The notes under the pieces are model-generated. The model made no database searches. It saw nothing but the letters and a program-made list of their open reading frames with translations, and was not told where the DNA came from. A stretch of 64,000 nucleotides of DNA from Streptomyces sp. TLI_105 (GTDB lineage: Bacteria > Actinomycetota > Actinomycetes > Streptomycetales > Streptomycetaceae). Of the stretch, positions 1 to 7,888 are shown piece after piece (positions within the stretch are counted from its first letter, which is position 1; each line of letters begins with the position of its first letter). The translations under genes and the position numbers were made by a program. Location: the NCBI RefSeq assembly GCF_900105415.1, contig NZ_FNSM01000001.1, positions 372,001 through 436,000 of the forward strand. Direction: 5' to 3'.

Positions 1-76
1 CGCCGGCAGACGAAGACATCTTGCGCAGCAAGAGGCGCGGAGGCCGTTTCCGGTGCACACTGGGCACCAAAGTGGC

Positions 77-134
77 GTCGAGTCCTGTTGGGGGCCGAAA
101 GAGTGGTCGAGTCCTGTTGGGGGCCGAAAGAGTG
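77..134. repeat. Perfect 29-bp tandem duplication
   Basis: Two identical 29-bp units lie head to tail at 77-105 and 106-134; each begins GTCGAGTCC and ends GAAAGAGTG. They lie in the leader upstream of the SpoIIE-type phosphatase. The unit is not a multiple of three, so it would shift any frame read through it. Together with the lack of a recognisable domain in bases 1-266, this argues that the stretch is non-coding leader. Confidence 0.9.
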
Positions 135-266
135 AACGGCGGCAGCGGCGGACGGCGCCTGTCCGGCCGCGGCTCGGCCGGGCGGGACCCGGCGGGAAGC
201 CGCGCTGCCTGGGAGAACGTCCGGTTCCGAAGGGGCAGGGGCGTTCTGCCGCCCGACCGGTTCACC

Positions 267-1931
267 ATGCGCAGTCGGCTCGCCTGGCTGAATTCCGCCA
301 CCTCCAGGATCGGTACGACCCTGGACCTGGAGCGCACCGCGCAGGAACTCGCCGAGTTCACCGTGCCCCGCTTCGCCGACGGGGCGGCCGTGGACATCCT
401 CGAGAGCGTCCTGCGCGGCGACGAGGGGTCCCGGTGGACGGAGCCGGGCATCCCGCCCATGCGGGCCACGGCGCTGTGCGCCATCGAGGAGCTCTCCTCG
501 CTGGAGCCGACCCCGTTGGGCGAGACCTTCGTCCACGCCGAGCAGCCCCACGAGACCCTGCTCCACCGGTACTGCCTCCGGCAGGGCAAGCCGGTCCTGC
601 TGAGCCGTATGCGCGACGACGACTTCATACGCGTCGCGCCCACCGCGAGCGCGGCCGCCAAGATGCGGGCCGCCGGGGTGCACAGCTATCTGGCCGTGCC
701 CCTCATCGCCCGCGGGCTGCTCCTCGGCAGCGCCGACTTCGTCCGTGCCCCCGGGACTCCCCCGTTCTCCACCACCGACCTGGCGCTGGCCGAGCAGCTG
801 GCCTCCAAGGCGGCCGTCTTCATCGACAACGCCCGGCTGTACGGGCGCGAGCGCGAGCACGTCGTCTCCTTGCAGCGCAGCCTGCTGCCCCGCGTGACTC
901 CGAGGACACCGGGCCTGCTGGTGCACGCCGAGTACGCGCCCGCGGCGGCCCACCACGGGGTGGGCGGGGACTGGTACGACGTGATGGCGCTGCCCGGCGG
1001 GCGGACGGCCCTCATGGTGGGCGACGTGATGGGGCACGGTCTGCCGGCCGCCGCCACCATGGGGCGGCTGCGGACCGTCGCCCGCACCCTCATGACCTTG
1101 GACACGGCCCCCGAGCGGATCCTGGCCCGGCTGGACCTGGCCACCCGCGATCTGGAGGACGAGCAGGTCGCCACCTGCCTCTGTGCCGTCTACGACCCCG
1201 CCGACTCCACGTACACGCTGGCGAGCGCCGGGCACCTGCCGCCGCTGCTCCTCGACGGGCAGGGCGCCGCCGAGTTCGTCCCGGTGCCGATCGGCGCGCC
1301 GCTGGGGGCGGGAGTGATCCCGTACGACCCGCTGCGGCTCCGCGTCCCGGACGGCTCCCACCTGGTCATGTACACGGACGGCCTGGTCAAGTCCCGTGAG
1401 GAGGACGTGGACGTCCAGCTGGACCGGCTCCGCTCGGCGGCGCTGGAGCTGACTCCCGAGGCGCTGGAGCAGGGCGGGCTGGTGGAGTGCGCTCCGGCCG
1501 CCGCCGCCCGCTTCGACGAGGCGGTGCTCCTCGTGACGGCGGACTCCCCGCTCCCGGCCGGGGATCTGCGGGTGTGGAAGCTGCCGCAGGACGGACGGGC
1601 CGCCTCGGTCGCCCGGGGCCTCGTCACCGAGCAGCTCGCCGCGTGGGGGCTTGCGGAGCTGGCGGACGTGTCCGAGCTCGTCGTCTCCGAGCTGGTCGGC
1701 AACGCGCTGCGGTACGGGAACGGCCCGGGTGAGCTGCGGTTGCTGCGGGGGGAGCGGCTCGTCGTGGAGGTCTCGGACACCGGCCCCGACCTGCCCCAGA
1801 TCCAGCACGCGGACCTCAGCGACGAGGGCGGCCGGGGGCTTCAGCTCATCAACATGCTGTGCCGCAGATGGGGTTCCTGTCGCACCGTCACCGGCAAGGT
1901 GGTCTGGGCGGAACAGAACATGCCGTCCTGA
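267..1931 (+). CDS. GAF-SpoIIE (PP2C) phosphatase with C-terminal HATPase domain
   Basis: A 554-aa cytoplasmic signalling protein. An N-terminal GAF-like sensor domain (about residues 1-190, opening MRSRLAWLNSATSRIGTTL) is followed by a SpoIIE/PP2C serine phosphatase domain with VGGDWYDV and VGDVMGHG, whose Asp/Gly residues bind metal. The C-terminal RsbW-like ATPase domain has SELVGNALRYG, SDTGPDLP and GGRGLQLI. Such proteins usually act in sigma-factor partner switching, by dephosphorylating anti-anti-sigma proteins or acting as an anti-sigma kinase; the partner is unknown here. Many Streptomyces relatives have an extra PAS domain before GAF, which is absent. The reading frame stays open upstream to base 21, but that part has no domain-like sequence, so the ATG at 267 was chosen. 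Confidence 0.85.
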   Translation: MRSRLAWLNSATSRIGTTLDLERTAQELAEFTVPRFADGAAVDILESVLRGDEGSRWTEPGIPPMRATALCAIEELSSLEPTPLGETFVHAEQPHETLLHRYCLRQGKPVLLSRMRDDDFIRVAPTASAAAKMRAAGVHSYLAVPLIARGLLLGSADFVRAPGTPPFSTTDLALAEQLASKAAVFIDNARLYGREREHVVSLQRSLLPRVTPRTPGLLVHAEYAPAAAHHGVGGDWYDVMALPGGRTALMVGDVMGHGLPAAATMGRLRTVARTLMTLDTAPERILARLDLATRDLEDEQVATCLCAVYDPADSTYTLASAGHLPPLLLDGQGAAEFVPVPIGAPLGAGVIPYDPLRLRVPDGSHLVMYTDGLVKSREEDVDVQLDRLRSAALELTPEALEQGGLVECAPAAAARFDEAVLLVTADSPLPAGDLRVWKLPQDGRAASVARGLVTEQLAAWGLAELADVSELVVSELVGNALRYGNGPGELRLLRGERLVVEVSDTGPDLPQIQHADLSDEGGRGLQLINMLCRRWGSCRTVTGKVVWAEQNMPS

Positions 1932-1992
1932 GGCGCTTCGGCGGAGCCGAGGGGCGTGGGCGGGAGCATCGGCGCGGGCGCGCCGGGAAACC

Positions 1993-2035
1993 GGTTTCGA
2001 ACGGTCCGGCGATCGAGCTCGGACCGTTCGAGACC
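1993..2035. terminator. Bidirectional terminator hairpin
   Basis: A 16-bp stem (1993-2008 with 2020-2035, one G-T type mismatch) with an 11-nt loop lies between the convergent phosphatase and esterase-like genes. A second 9-bp hairpin follows at 2044-2073. Position between convergent stops supports a shared terminator. Confidence 0.7.
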
Positions 2036-2087
2036 TGTCAGCCGTGACCGGCCCGCCGGGGCGTGCCGGTCACCGCTCGTGCCGGGG

Positions 2088-3257
2088 TCAGCGGACGGCG
2101 AGGGCGACGATCTGGGTGACCGCCTCCTCGGCGAAGTTGTCGTCGCTGACGAGGATCAGCGACCGCTCGCCGGACGGCAGGACCGGTCCCCAGGTCATGC
2201 CTTCGGTGTTGTCGACGGTGGAGAGGCCGAGGGTGTCGAAGTCCGCGACGAGCGTCTTGCGCATCGGCACCACGGGCCGTCCCGCGAGGGATTCCCTCGC
2301 CTTCACGTCGGTCGCACCGCGCGTGGTGGCGTCGAAGAGGCGGATCTTGTAACCGGCGCCGGCGACCCAGGTCCGTTCGAGCACGAGGTAGCGGTCGGGG
2401 TCGTCGGGAAAGGCGAGGATCGACGGGACGCCGGTGTCCGGGCCCCACGGGCTGTTCGGGTCGTTCACGGCGAAGATCTTCTCGAGGGGGTACGCGAACT
2501 GCCCGAGCACCCGGCCGCCGCGCGTCTGCTTCGTCACCCGGACGAGCGCGCCGTGCTCCACGTCGGGCTCCGGGCCGTCCTGGAGCAGCGGGCCCTCGAT
2601 CGCGCTGGTCAGCACCCGGCCCCGCTCGCCGAAGGTGATCGCCTCGATCGCCTGGTTCCGGCGCGGCCCGCGCTCCTCCATGGTGATCTCGTAGTTCGAC
2701 GGCAGCGGCAGCTGCCCCAGGTGGGCGCCGGTGGGGCCGGCGAACTGGATGGACGGCTGGATCACCGGTCCGGTGCCGACCGCCTTGGGCCGGTCGCCCT
2801 CCTGTGCCCACCAGTAGTGGCAGCTGCGCGGGTCGACCCGGATCTCCTCGGGGTCGACGGCCTTGCCGTCCCCGGCGGTCGGCGGCGAGTAGACCGTGCC
2901 GTCGGGCTGGAGGAACGGGTGGGTGCCGGTGAAGTCGACGGAGTGCACGCCGTCCGCGTCCACGTCCAGCTTGGCGGTGTAGAAGCGGGCGGGCTGGAGG
3001 TACGAGCGGTCGTCGCTGATGAACACGTACTCGCCGGTGCACCGGTTGCGGTCGACACCGGAGAAGCCGCCGACCGTGGTGCCCTGGAAGTCGAGCTTGT
3101 GCGGAACGATTTTCTCACCGAGCAGACGCGCTTGCGCGGCGCGCTCCGACTGGTGGCCACCGCCGCCGGGTTGGGCGGCCACGGCCACCGCGGGGGCCAG
3201 CGTCGACGTCAGGAGCAGGGCCGCGGCGAGCGCCCGGCGCGTCAGGGAAGATCTCAT
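2088..3257 (-). CDS. Secreted esterase-like (phytase-family fold) protein
   Basis: A 389-aa exported protein. The start at 3257 gives a clear signal peptide (MRSSLTRRALAAALLLTSTLAPAVA) ending near an Ala-rich cleavage site. The mature part matches the 'esterase-like activity of phytase' family, probably a beta-propeller: ITFGERGRVLTSAIEGPLL, the AFPDDPDRYLVLERTW block, and a C-terminal GMTWGPVLPSGERSLILVSDDNF. Members are secreted proteins of uncertain substrate, and true phytase activity is not implied. It is transcribed toward the phosphatase and has its own short upstream region after the M4 protease terminator. Substrate unknown. Confidence 0.8.
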   Translation of the reverse strand: MRSSLTRRALAAALLLTSTLAPAVAVAAQPGGGGHQSERAAQARLLGEKIVPHKLDFQGTTVGGFSGVDRNRCTGEYVFISDDRSYLQPARFYTAKLDVDADGVHSVDFTGTHPFLQPDGTVYSPPTAGDGKAVDPEEIRVDPRSCHYWWAQEGDRPKAVGTGPVIQPSIQFAGPTGAHLGQLPLPSNYEITMEERGPRRNQAIEAITFGERGRVLTSAIEGPLLQDGPEPDVEHGALVRVTKQTRGGRVLGQFAYPLEKIFAVNDPNSPWGPDTGVPSILAFPDDPDRYLVLERTWVAGAGYKIRLFDATTRGATDVKARESLAGRPVVPMRKTLVADFDTLGLSTVDNTEGMTWGPVLPSGERSLILVSDDNFAEEAVTQIVALAVR

Positions 3258-3327
3258 GTTGATGATCTTGCCGTCACCCTCCGTCGCGGCGCAGTCACCC
3301 AACCGGGTATTCCTGCCGGTACGAAGC

Positions 3328-3358
3328 CCCGGGCCCCGCCGTCACAGCGGGGCCCGGG
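3328..3358 (-). terminator. Terminator of the M4 protease gene
   Basis: A perfect 12-bp GC-rich stem (CCCGGGCCCCGC, 3328-3339, with 3347-3358) and a 7-nt loop sit 30 bp past the stop codon of the minus-strand protease gene. Confidence 0.75.
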
Positions 3359-3387
3359 ATGATCGGATCAGATGATGTGCCGTCGCG

Positions 3388-4989
3388 TCAGAGGACGTTG
3401 ACCCCGGTCCAGGCCGCGGCCACGGTGGCGTACTCGGGGCTGGTGGCGCCGTACAGGTCCTTCGCCGCGTTCAGGGTCGCCGTGCGGGCGCCCTTGTAGT
3501 CCGTGGTGGAGGTCATGTAGACGGTCAGCGCCCGGTACCAGATGGCGGAGGCCTTCTGGTTGCCGATGCCGGTGACGGTGGAGCCGTTGTACGTCGGGCT
3601 GTTGTAGGTGACGCCGTTGATCGTCTTGGTGCCGCTGCCCTCGCTGGCGAGGTAGAACCAGTGGTTGCCGACGCCCGAGGAGTTGTGCACGTCGAGCCGG
3701 CCGACGGACTTCGACCAGTAGTCGGCGGAGCGGCCGTCGAGGGAGGGCTTGTCCATGCGGCGCAGCCACGGCGGGGTGGACTGGTCGCTGAAGAGGTAGT
3801 CGGGGGTGTCGATGGTGTTGTTGGCGTACCACTCGACCATCGTGCCGAAGATGTCGCTGGTGGCCTCGTTCAGGCCGCCGGACTCACCGCTGTAGCGCAG
3901 GTTGGCGGTGGCGGAGGTGACGCCGTGCGTCATCTCGTGGCCCATGGTGTCGAGGTCGACCTGCTCGGGGTCGACCGTGCCGTTGCCGTCGCCGGTCATC
4001 ATGCAGAAGCAGGCGTCCGACCACTGGGCGTTGTCCCAGTTGGTGCCGACGTGGACGAAGACGGTGGCGCCGCGGCCGTCGTTCTTGATGCCGTTGCGGC
4101 CGAAGGTGCTCTTGTAGTAGTCGAAGGTCTTCGCGGTGTTGGCGTGCGCGTCGACGGCGGCGGTGGCGCGGTCGGTGGAGAACTTCCTGCCGTCGCCCCA
4201 GATGTTGTCGGCGTCGGTGAACAGGGTGCCGGAGGAGCTGCTCAGGGACGAGGACGAGACGTTGCGCGCGTCCTTGGTGATGTGGCCGCGGACCGGGTCG
4301 ATCAGCGCGAAGGTGCCGTTGGCCTGCTGGGTGGTGTCGAGGGTGATGTCACCGGTGTACTCGGAGTGGCCGGTGCCGGTCGACTCGTGCTCGGAGTCGT
4401 AGTTCTCGATCGCGGCGCCGGTGGTGGCGTCGGTGACGAAGACCTCGCCGTGCGGCTGGCCCTTGTCGCCCAGGCCCTGCACGGTGGTGCGCCAGGCCAG
4501 GCGGGGGGTGCCGTCGGCGGCCCACACGATCAGCTCGGGGGTGGACTTGGCGTCGCTGACGACGCCCTGCGCGCGCTTGAGGGCGCCGGCCGCGGTGCCC
4601 TTGGCGTCGGCGGCGGGGGTGACGGACGCGAGCGCCACCTTGCGGGCCTTGGCGTGGCTGGAGCCCTTGAGCGAGCCGTCGGCCTTCTGGTGGACGACGA
4701 AGTCGCCGCCGACGACGGGGAGGCCGCGGTAGGTCCGGTCGAAGCGGACGTGCTGGGTGCCGTCGGCGTCGATCACGACGTCCTTGACCTGGAGCGCCTG
4801 GCCCGCGCCGAAGCCGAAGCTGTCGGCGTGCCGGGTCACGTTCGCCTCGGCCCGGGATATCGCCGTGTCGCGGGCGGAGTTCCCGTGCTGCACCGCGTCG
4901 GGCTGCGAGTACGCCGGTACGGCCACCGCGCCCGTGGTGATGACGGCGGCGGCGACCATCGTGGAGAGGGCAAGGAGAGGACGGGACAT
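3388..4989 (-). CDS. M4 family neutral metalloprotease (thermolysin-like), secreted
   Basis: A 533-aa prepro-protease. A signal peptide (MSRPLLALSTMVAAAVITTG...) is followed by an FTP/PepSY-type propeptide (to about residue 200) and then the catalytic domain. The zinc motif HEMTH lies near residue 350. The third zinc ligand is in GGLNEATSD about 20 residues later, the normal M4 spacing. The C-terminal M4 helical domain contains the conserved VHNSSGVGNHWFYLA segment with the transition-state His. Length and layout are normal for Streptomyces neutral proteases. Only one gene (LysR) separates it from the carbonic anhydrase. It probably serves nutrient scavenging outside the cell. Confidence 0.95.
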   Translation of the reverse strand: MSRPLLALSTMVAAAVITTGAVAVPAYSQPDAVQHGNSARDTAISRAEANVTRHADSFGFGAGQALQVKDVVIDADGTQHVRFDRTYRGLPVVGGDFVVHQKADGSLKGSSHAKARKVALASVTPAADAKGTAAGALKRAQGVVSDAKSTPELIVWAADGTPRLAWRTTVQGLGDKGQPHGEVFVTDATTGAAIENYDSEHESTGTGHSEYTGDITLDTTQQANGTFALIDPVRGHITKDARNVSSSSLSSSSGTLFTDADNIWGDGRKFSTDRATAAVDAHANTAKTFDYYKSTFGRNGIKNDGRGATVFVHVGTNWDNAQWSDACFCMMTGDGNGTVDPEQVDLDTMGHEMTHGVTSATANLRYSGESGGLNEATSDIFGTMVEWYANNTIDTPDYLFSDQSTPPWLRRMDKPSLDGRSADYWSKSVGRLDVHNSSGVGNHWFYLASEGSGTKTINGVTYNSPTYNGSTVTGIGNQKASAIWYRALTVYMTSTTDYKGARTATLNAAKDLYGATSPEYATVAAAWTGVNVL

Positions 4990-5078
4990 GACGGGGTGTT
5001 CCTTCGCTCGTCGTGGGGGGTGACGACGTCCTTGGACGTTGACGCGAAGTGTTCACCAGGTGACATGTTCCTGACGTG

Positions 5079-5092
5079 ATCCCATGTGGGAT
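5079..5092. promoter_or_regulatory. Palindromic operator candidate upstream of the M4 protease
   Basis: ATCCCA-TG-TGGGAT is a perfect 6+6 palindrome, 90 bp upstream of the protease start codon and between it and the LysR gene. A dyad in this position is what a LysR activator of the protease would need. Streptomyces exoproteases of the snpA type are known to be controlled by an adjacent LysR gene. Binding here is inference. Confidence 0.4.
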
Positions 5093-5135
5093 ATAGCCCC
5101 GGAGTTATAGGGGGAGCGAAACGAGGTCCGGCCGG

Positions 5136-6116
5136 TCAGCCGTCCGCGCCGAGCGCGAACCCCTCCCCGCCGTCCTCCCACCAGGCCAGGTACCGCGGCC
5201 GCTGCCGCACCAGCGACAGGTACTCCGCGAGCAGGCGCTCGGCCACCGCGTCGGCGAGCTCCGACGGAACCGACTCCGGGTTCCAGGCCAGTTGCAGCCG
5301 TCGGTGGAACGGGACGTCCGCGAGCGGCCGCTGCACGGTGCCCTGGGCGGGCACCTCGGCACTCGGCCACACCCCGCAGACGGCACGCCGGCCGGCGACC
5401 AGGATCTGCGCCACGGACAGGTCCGGCGTCACGTGCGCGATGCGCGGGGTGAATCCCGCCGACTGGCAGGTGAGGTGGAGATAGGCGTGCACCCCGCTCT
5501 CGTCGGCCTCCGGCATGACCCACTCCTCGCCGCGGAGTTCGCTCAGGCCGACGCTCTCCCGGCGCGCCAGCGGATGGTCCTCGGCGAGCAGGACGAAGAC
5601 CGGCTCGCGCACCAGCGTGCGCGTCACGACCGACTCGCCGACCGGAAGCGGGAAGCCGGGGAACTCACCGAAGACCGCGATGTCGCATTTCGACTGACTC
5701 AGCGCTTTCACGAGGGTATGCACCGAACGGCGGGCGTCGATGGCCAGTCGGCTCTCCGGCACGAGCTCGAAAAGGGCGGATATGAGCAGCGACACCAACG
5801 GGCCGGCCGTACCGCCCGCCCGCAGCGGCGCGACGGTCCCGCTGTCCGTCCCGGCGGCCGATCGCGCGTGCTCGCGCAGCCGGTCGAAACCGACCACGAG
5901 GTCACGCGCGCAGCGCAGGACGTACTGGCCGTGCTCGTTCGGCTTCACGCCCTCGGCGCTGCGGATGAAGAGCGGGCCGCCGAGCTCCTGTTCGATCCGT
6001 TTCAGCTGGGCGCTCGTGGCGGGCTGGGAGAGCTGCAGCCGTGCGGCGGCCCTGCGGATGCTGCCGGCCTCGGCGACGGTGAGCAGGACACGGAGGTGCC
6101 GGAACTCGAGGTGCAT
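5136..6116 (-). CDS. LysR-family transcriptional regulator
   Basis: A 326-aa LTTR. The N-terminal winged HTH (residues about 1-60) reads LEFRHLRVLLTVAEAGSIRRAA followed by LQLSQPATSAQLKRIEQELG. The rest is the periplasmic-binding-protein-like effector domain (about 95-300). The start MHLEFRHL at 6116 was preferred because it places the HTH at the usual distance from the N terminus; an upstream in-frame codon would add 12 residues. It lies directly upstream of, and on the same strand as, the M4 protease, with a 146-bp gap containing a palindrome, which suggests local control of that gene. Effector unknown. Confidence 0.85.
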   Translation of the reverse strand: MHLEFRHLRVLLTVAEAGSIRRAAARLQLSQPATSAQLKRIEQELGGPLFIRSAEGVKPNEHGQYVLRCARDLVVGFDRLREHARSAAGTDSGTVAPLRAGGTAGPLVSLLISALFELVPESRLAIDARRSVHTLVKALSQSKCDIAVFGEFPGFPLPVGESVVTRTLVREPVFVLLAEDHPLARRESVGLSELRGEEWVMPEADESGVHAYLHLTCQSAGFTPRIAHVTPDLSVAQILVAGRRAVCGVWPSAEVPAQGTVQRPLADVPFHRRLQLAWNPESVPSELADAVAERLLAEYLSLVRQRPRYLAWWEDGGEGFALGADG

Positions 6117-6383
6117 GAACTTTCCCCGCTCAGGGCGGAGGGCCCTGAGCACCCCCCGTGACCAGCAGAACCAGCTGCCCGAGAGGCATGGTCACCAAGC
6201 CTCCGACGGAGCCGCCGGGGCGGCAACCACGGGAGGGCAAAATCTACGTGGGCATGCCACGGTTTCGCCTCGGCGTCCCCCTGCCGGACCGCACGCCCGG
6301 AGGCGCCGACCTCGCGGGCCGCCTCCCGCTCTCCGGGGGACCGGTCGGGAATCGGCCGGGAACGGCTCGTTACAGTGGGGGCC

Positions 6384-7004
6384 ATGCCTCGCACATCGCC
6401 TTCGGTCGCTCTCGACGCCATGCTCGCCGGCAACCGCCGCTTCGTCGCCGGGACCCCGGACCACCCCAATCAGGACGCCGCCCGCCGTGCGCAGCTCGCA
6501 CCCGGACAGGAGCCGTTCGCGGTCATCCTCGGGTGCTCCGACTCGCGGCTCGCGGCCGAGATCATCTTCGACCAGGGACTCGGCGACCTGTTCGTCGTGC
6601 GGACCGCCGGTCATGTGCTGGGAGCCGAGGTGCTGGGCAGCGTCGAGTACGCCACGAGCGTGCTCGGCTGCCGGCTGGTCGTCGTCCTGGGGCACGACTC
6701 GTGCGGCGCCGTCGCGGCGGCCCGCGCCGCGGTGGAGGACGGACTGCCGGCGGCCGGATTCGTACGGGACGTGGTGGAGCGGGTGACGCCGAGCGTCCTG
6801 GCGGCCCGCGCCGCCGGTCTGACCGAGGACAGCGACATCATCGACGAGCACATAAGGCACACGGTGCAGCTGCTCATGGACCGTTCCCGCGTCCTGTCGG
6901 AGCAGGTGAAGACGGGCGAGGTGGCGGTCGTGGGACTGGCCTACCAGCTCGCCGAGGGCAATGCCCGGCTGGTGACCTCGCACGGCGTGGAGAGCGCGGA
7001 GTGA
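6384..7004 (+). CDS. Beta-class carbonic anhydrase
   Basis: A 206-aa cytoplasmic enzyme interconverting CO2 and bicarbonate. The zinc ligands are visible in order: Cys and Asp/Arg of CSDSR, then His and Cys of GHDSCG. The helical start LDAMLAGNRRFVAG is typical of the short bacterial beta-CA subclass. ATG 6384 was chosen over an in-frame GTG at 6375. The stop overlaps a possible GTG start of the next gene (GTGA at 7001), so the two are probably co-transcribed. Bicarbonate is a substrate of threonylcarbamoyl-AMP synthesis, which would make the pairing with the downstream Sua5/YrdC gene sensible; that link is inference. Confidence 0.93.
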   Translation: MPRTSPSVALDAMLAGNRRFVAGTPDHPNQDAARRAQLAPGQEPFAVILGCSDSRLAAEIIFDQGLGDLFVVRTAGHVLGAEVLGSVEYATSVLGCRLVVVLGHDSCGAVAAARAAVEDGLPAAGFVRDVVERVTPSVLAARAAGLTEDSDIIDEHIRHTVQLLMDRSRVLSEQVKTGEVAVVGLAYQLAEGNARLVTSHGVESAE

Positions 7005-7012
7005 ACGACCCC

Positions 7013-7657
7013 ATGGCACAGCGATTCGACTGCTCGGATCCGTCGGCCCGGCCGGCCGGCATCGACGCGGCGGTGGCCGCCCTCGGGCAGGGGCGTCTCG
7101 TCGTCCTCCCGACGGACACCGTCTACGGCATCGGCGCCGACGCCTTCGACCCGAAGGCCGTCGCCGGTCTGCTGGCCGCGAAGGGGCGGGGCCGGCACAA
7201 GCCCTCCCCCGTCCTCGTCGGCTCCCGGGACGCGCTCGACGGCCTGGTCGAGGACCTGCCGGAGAAGGCGGAGAAACTGATCGAGGCCTTCTGGCCGGGC
7301 GGTCTGACCCTGGTGCTCCGCCACCGGCCCTCGCTCTCCTGGGACCTGGGCGAGACCGGCGGGACGGTGGCCGTACGGATGCCCGACCACCCCCTCGCGC
7401 TCGACCTGCTGGCCGCGGCCGGCCCGATGGCCGTCTCCAGCGCGAACCTCACCGACCGGCCCTCGCCGGAGGACTGCGACGCGGCCTTCGGGATGCTGGG
7501 CGATTCCGTGGCGGTGTACCTCGACGGGGGCCGGACCGCCGGGCCGGTGTCGTCGTCGATCGTCGACCTGACCGGCGACGCCCCGGTCCTCGTCCGGGAG
7601 GGCGTCCTGTCCGCCGCGGAGCTGGCGAAGGTCGTACCCGACCTGATCGTGCCCTGA
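7013..7657 (+). CDS. L-threonylcarbamoyladenylate synthase (Sua5/YciO/YrdC family)
   Basis: A 214-aa single-domain YrdC protein. The family makes threonylcarbamoyl-AMP from Thr, bicarbonate and ATP for the t6A modification of tRNAs reading ANN codons. Diagnostic segments are LVVLPTDTVYGIGADAF near the N terminus, the basic KGRGRHKPSPVLVG loop, FWPGGLTLVL, VAVRMPDHPLAL and SSANLTDRPSP. There is no C-terminal Sua5 domain. The start could also be GTG 7001, overlapping the upstream stop. Streptomyces usually has another copy near atp genes, so this may be a paralogue rather than the housekeeping enzyme. Confidence 0.88.
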   Translation: MAQRFDCSDPSARPAGIDAAVAALGQGRLVVLPTDTVYGIGADAFDPKAVAGLLAAKGRGRHKPSPVLVGSRDALDGLVEDLPEKAEKLIEAFWPGGLTLVLRHRPSLSWDLGETGGTVAVRMPDHPLALDLLAAAGPMAVSSANLTDRPSPEDCDAAFGMLGDSVAVYLDGGRTAGPVSSSIVDLTGDAPVLVREGVLSAAELAKVVPDLIVP

Positions 7658-7684
7658 CCCCGCCCCACCACCGGCACACCACCG

Positions 7685-7715
7685 CACCGCCGTCCCCGTT
7701 CCCGGGGCGGCGGTG
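7685..7715 (+). terminator. Terminator after the Sua5/YrdC gene
   Basis: CACCGCCG-T-CCCCG pairs with CGGGGCGGCGGTG (13 bp with one bulged T) around a 4-nt loop, 28 bp past the stop codon. Confidence 0.65.
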
Positions 7716-7765
7716 CCGTCGTTCCACGGGGCGGACGGCCGGAGCCGGAAGAAACCCCCCGCACC

Positions 7766-7782
7766 TTCCCGGTGAGCGGGAA
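7766..7782 (+). promoter_or_regulatory. Steroid-island operator, site 1 (fadD3 promoter)
   Basis: TTCCCGGTGAGCGGGAA is a palindrome with 6-bp arms TTCCCG/CGGGAA and a 5-bp spacer. The identical 17-mer occurs at 29021-29037 before hsaE, and a 14/17 version at 19788-19804 before hsaA. The best -10 candidate, CAGGCT at 7814-7819, starts 31 bp after the site, the same spacing as at the other two promoters. A centre near -50 fits an activator-type site. The fadD3 start codon is 106 bp downstream. The protein that binds is not known; the island's IclR regulator is the first candidate. Confidence 0.7.
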
Positions 7783-7888
7783 CCTCCCCCTGCGCCGGGG
7801 CGCCTCTCCCTGTCAGGCTCCGATCCGCCGTGGTTCCACCGCCCGCGCCCCGCCGGGGGGCGGGGCAGCAGGGAGGACGTGACAGATC

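Noticed and set aside
21..266. Open frame extending the phosphatase upstream by 82 residues
   Set aside because: The extension is Arg/Gly-rich with no domain match, contains a 29-bp duplication, and the GAF domain starts right at the ATG of base 267.
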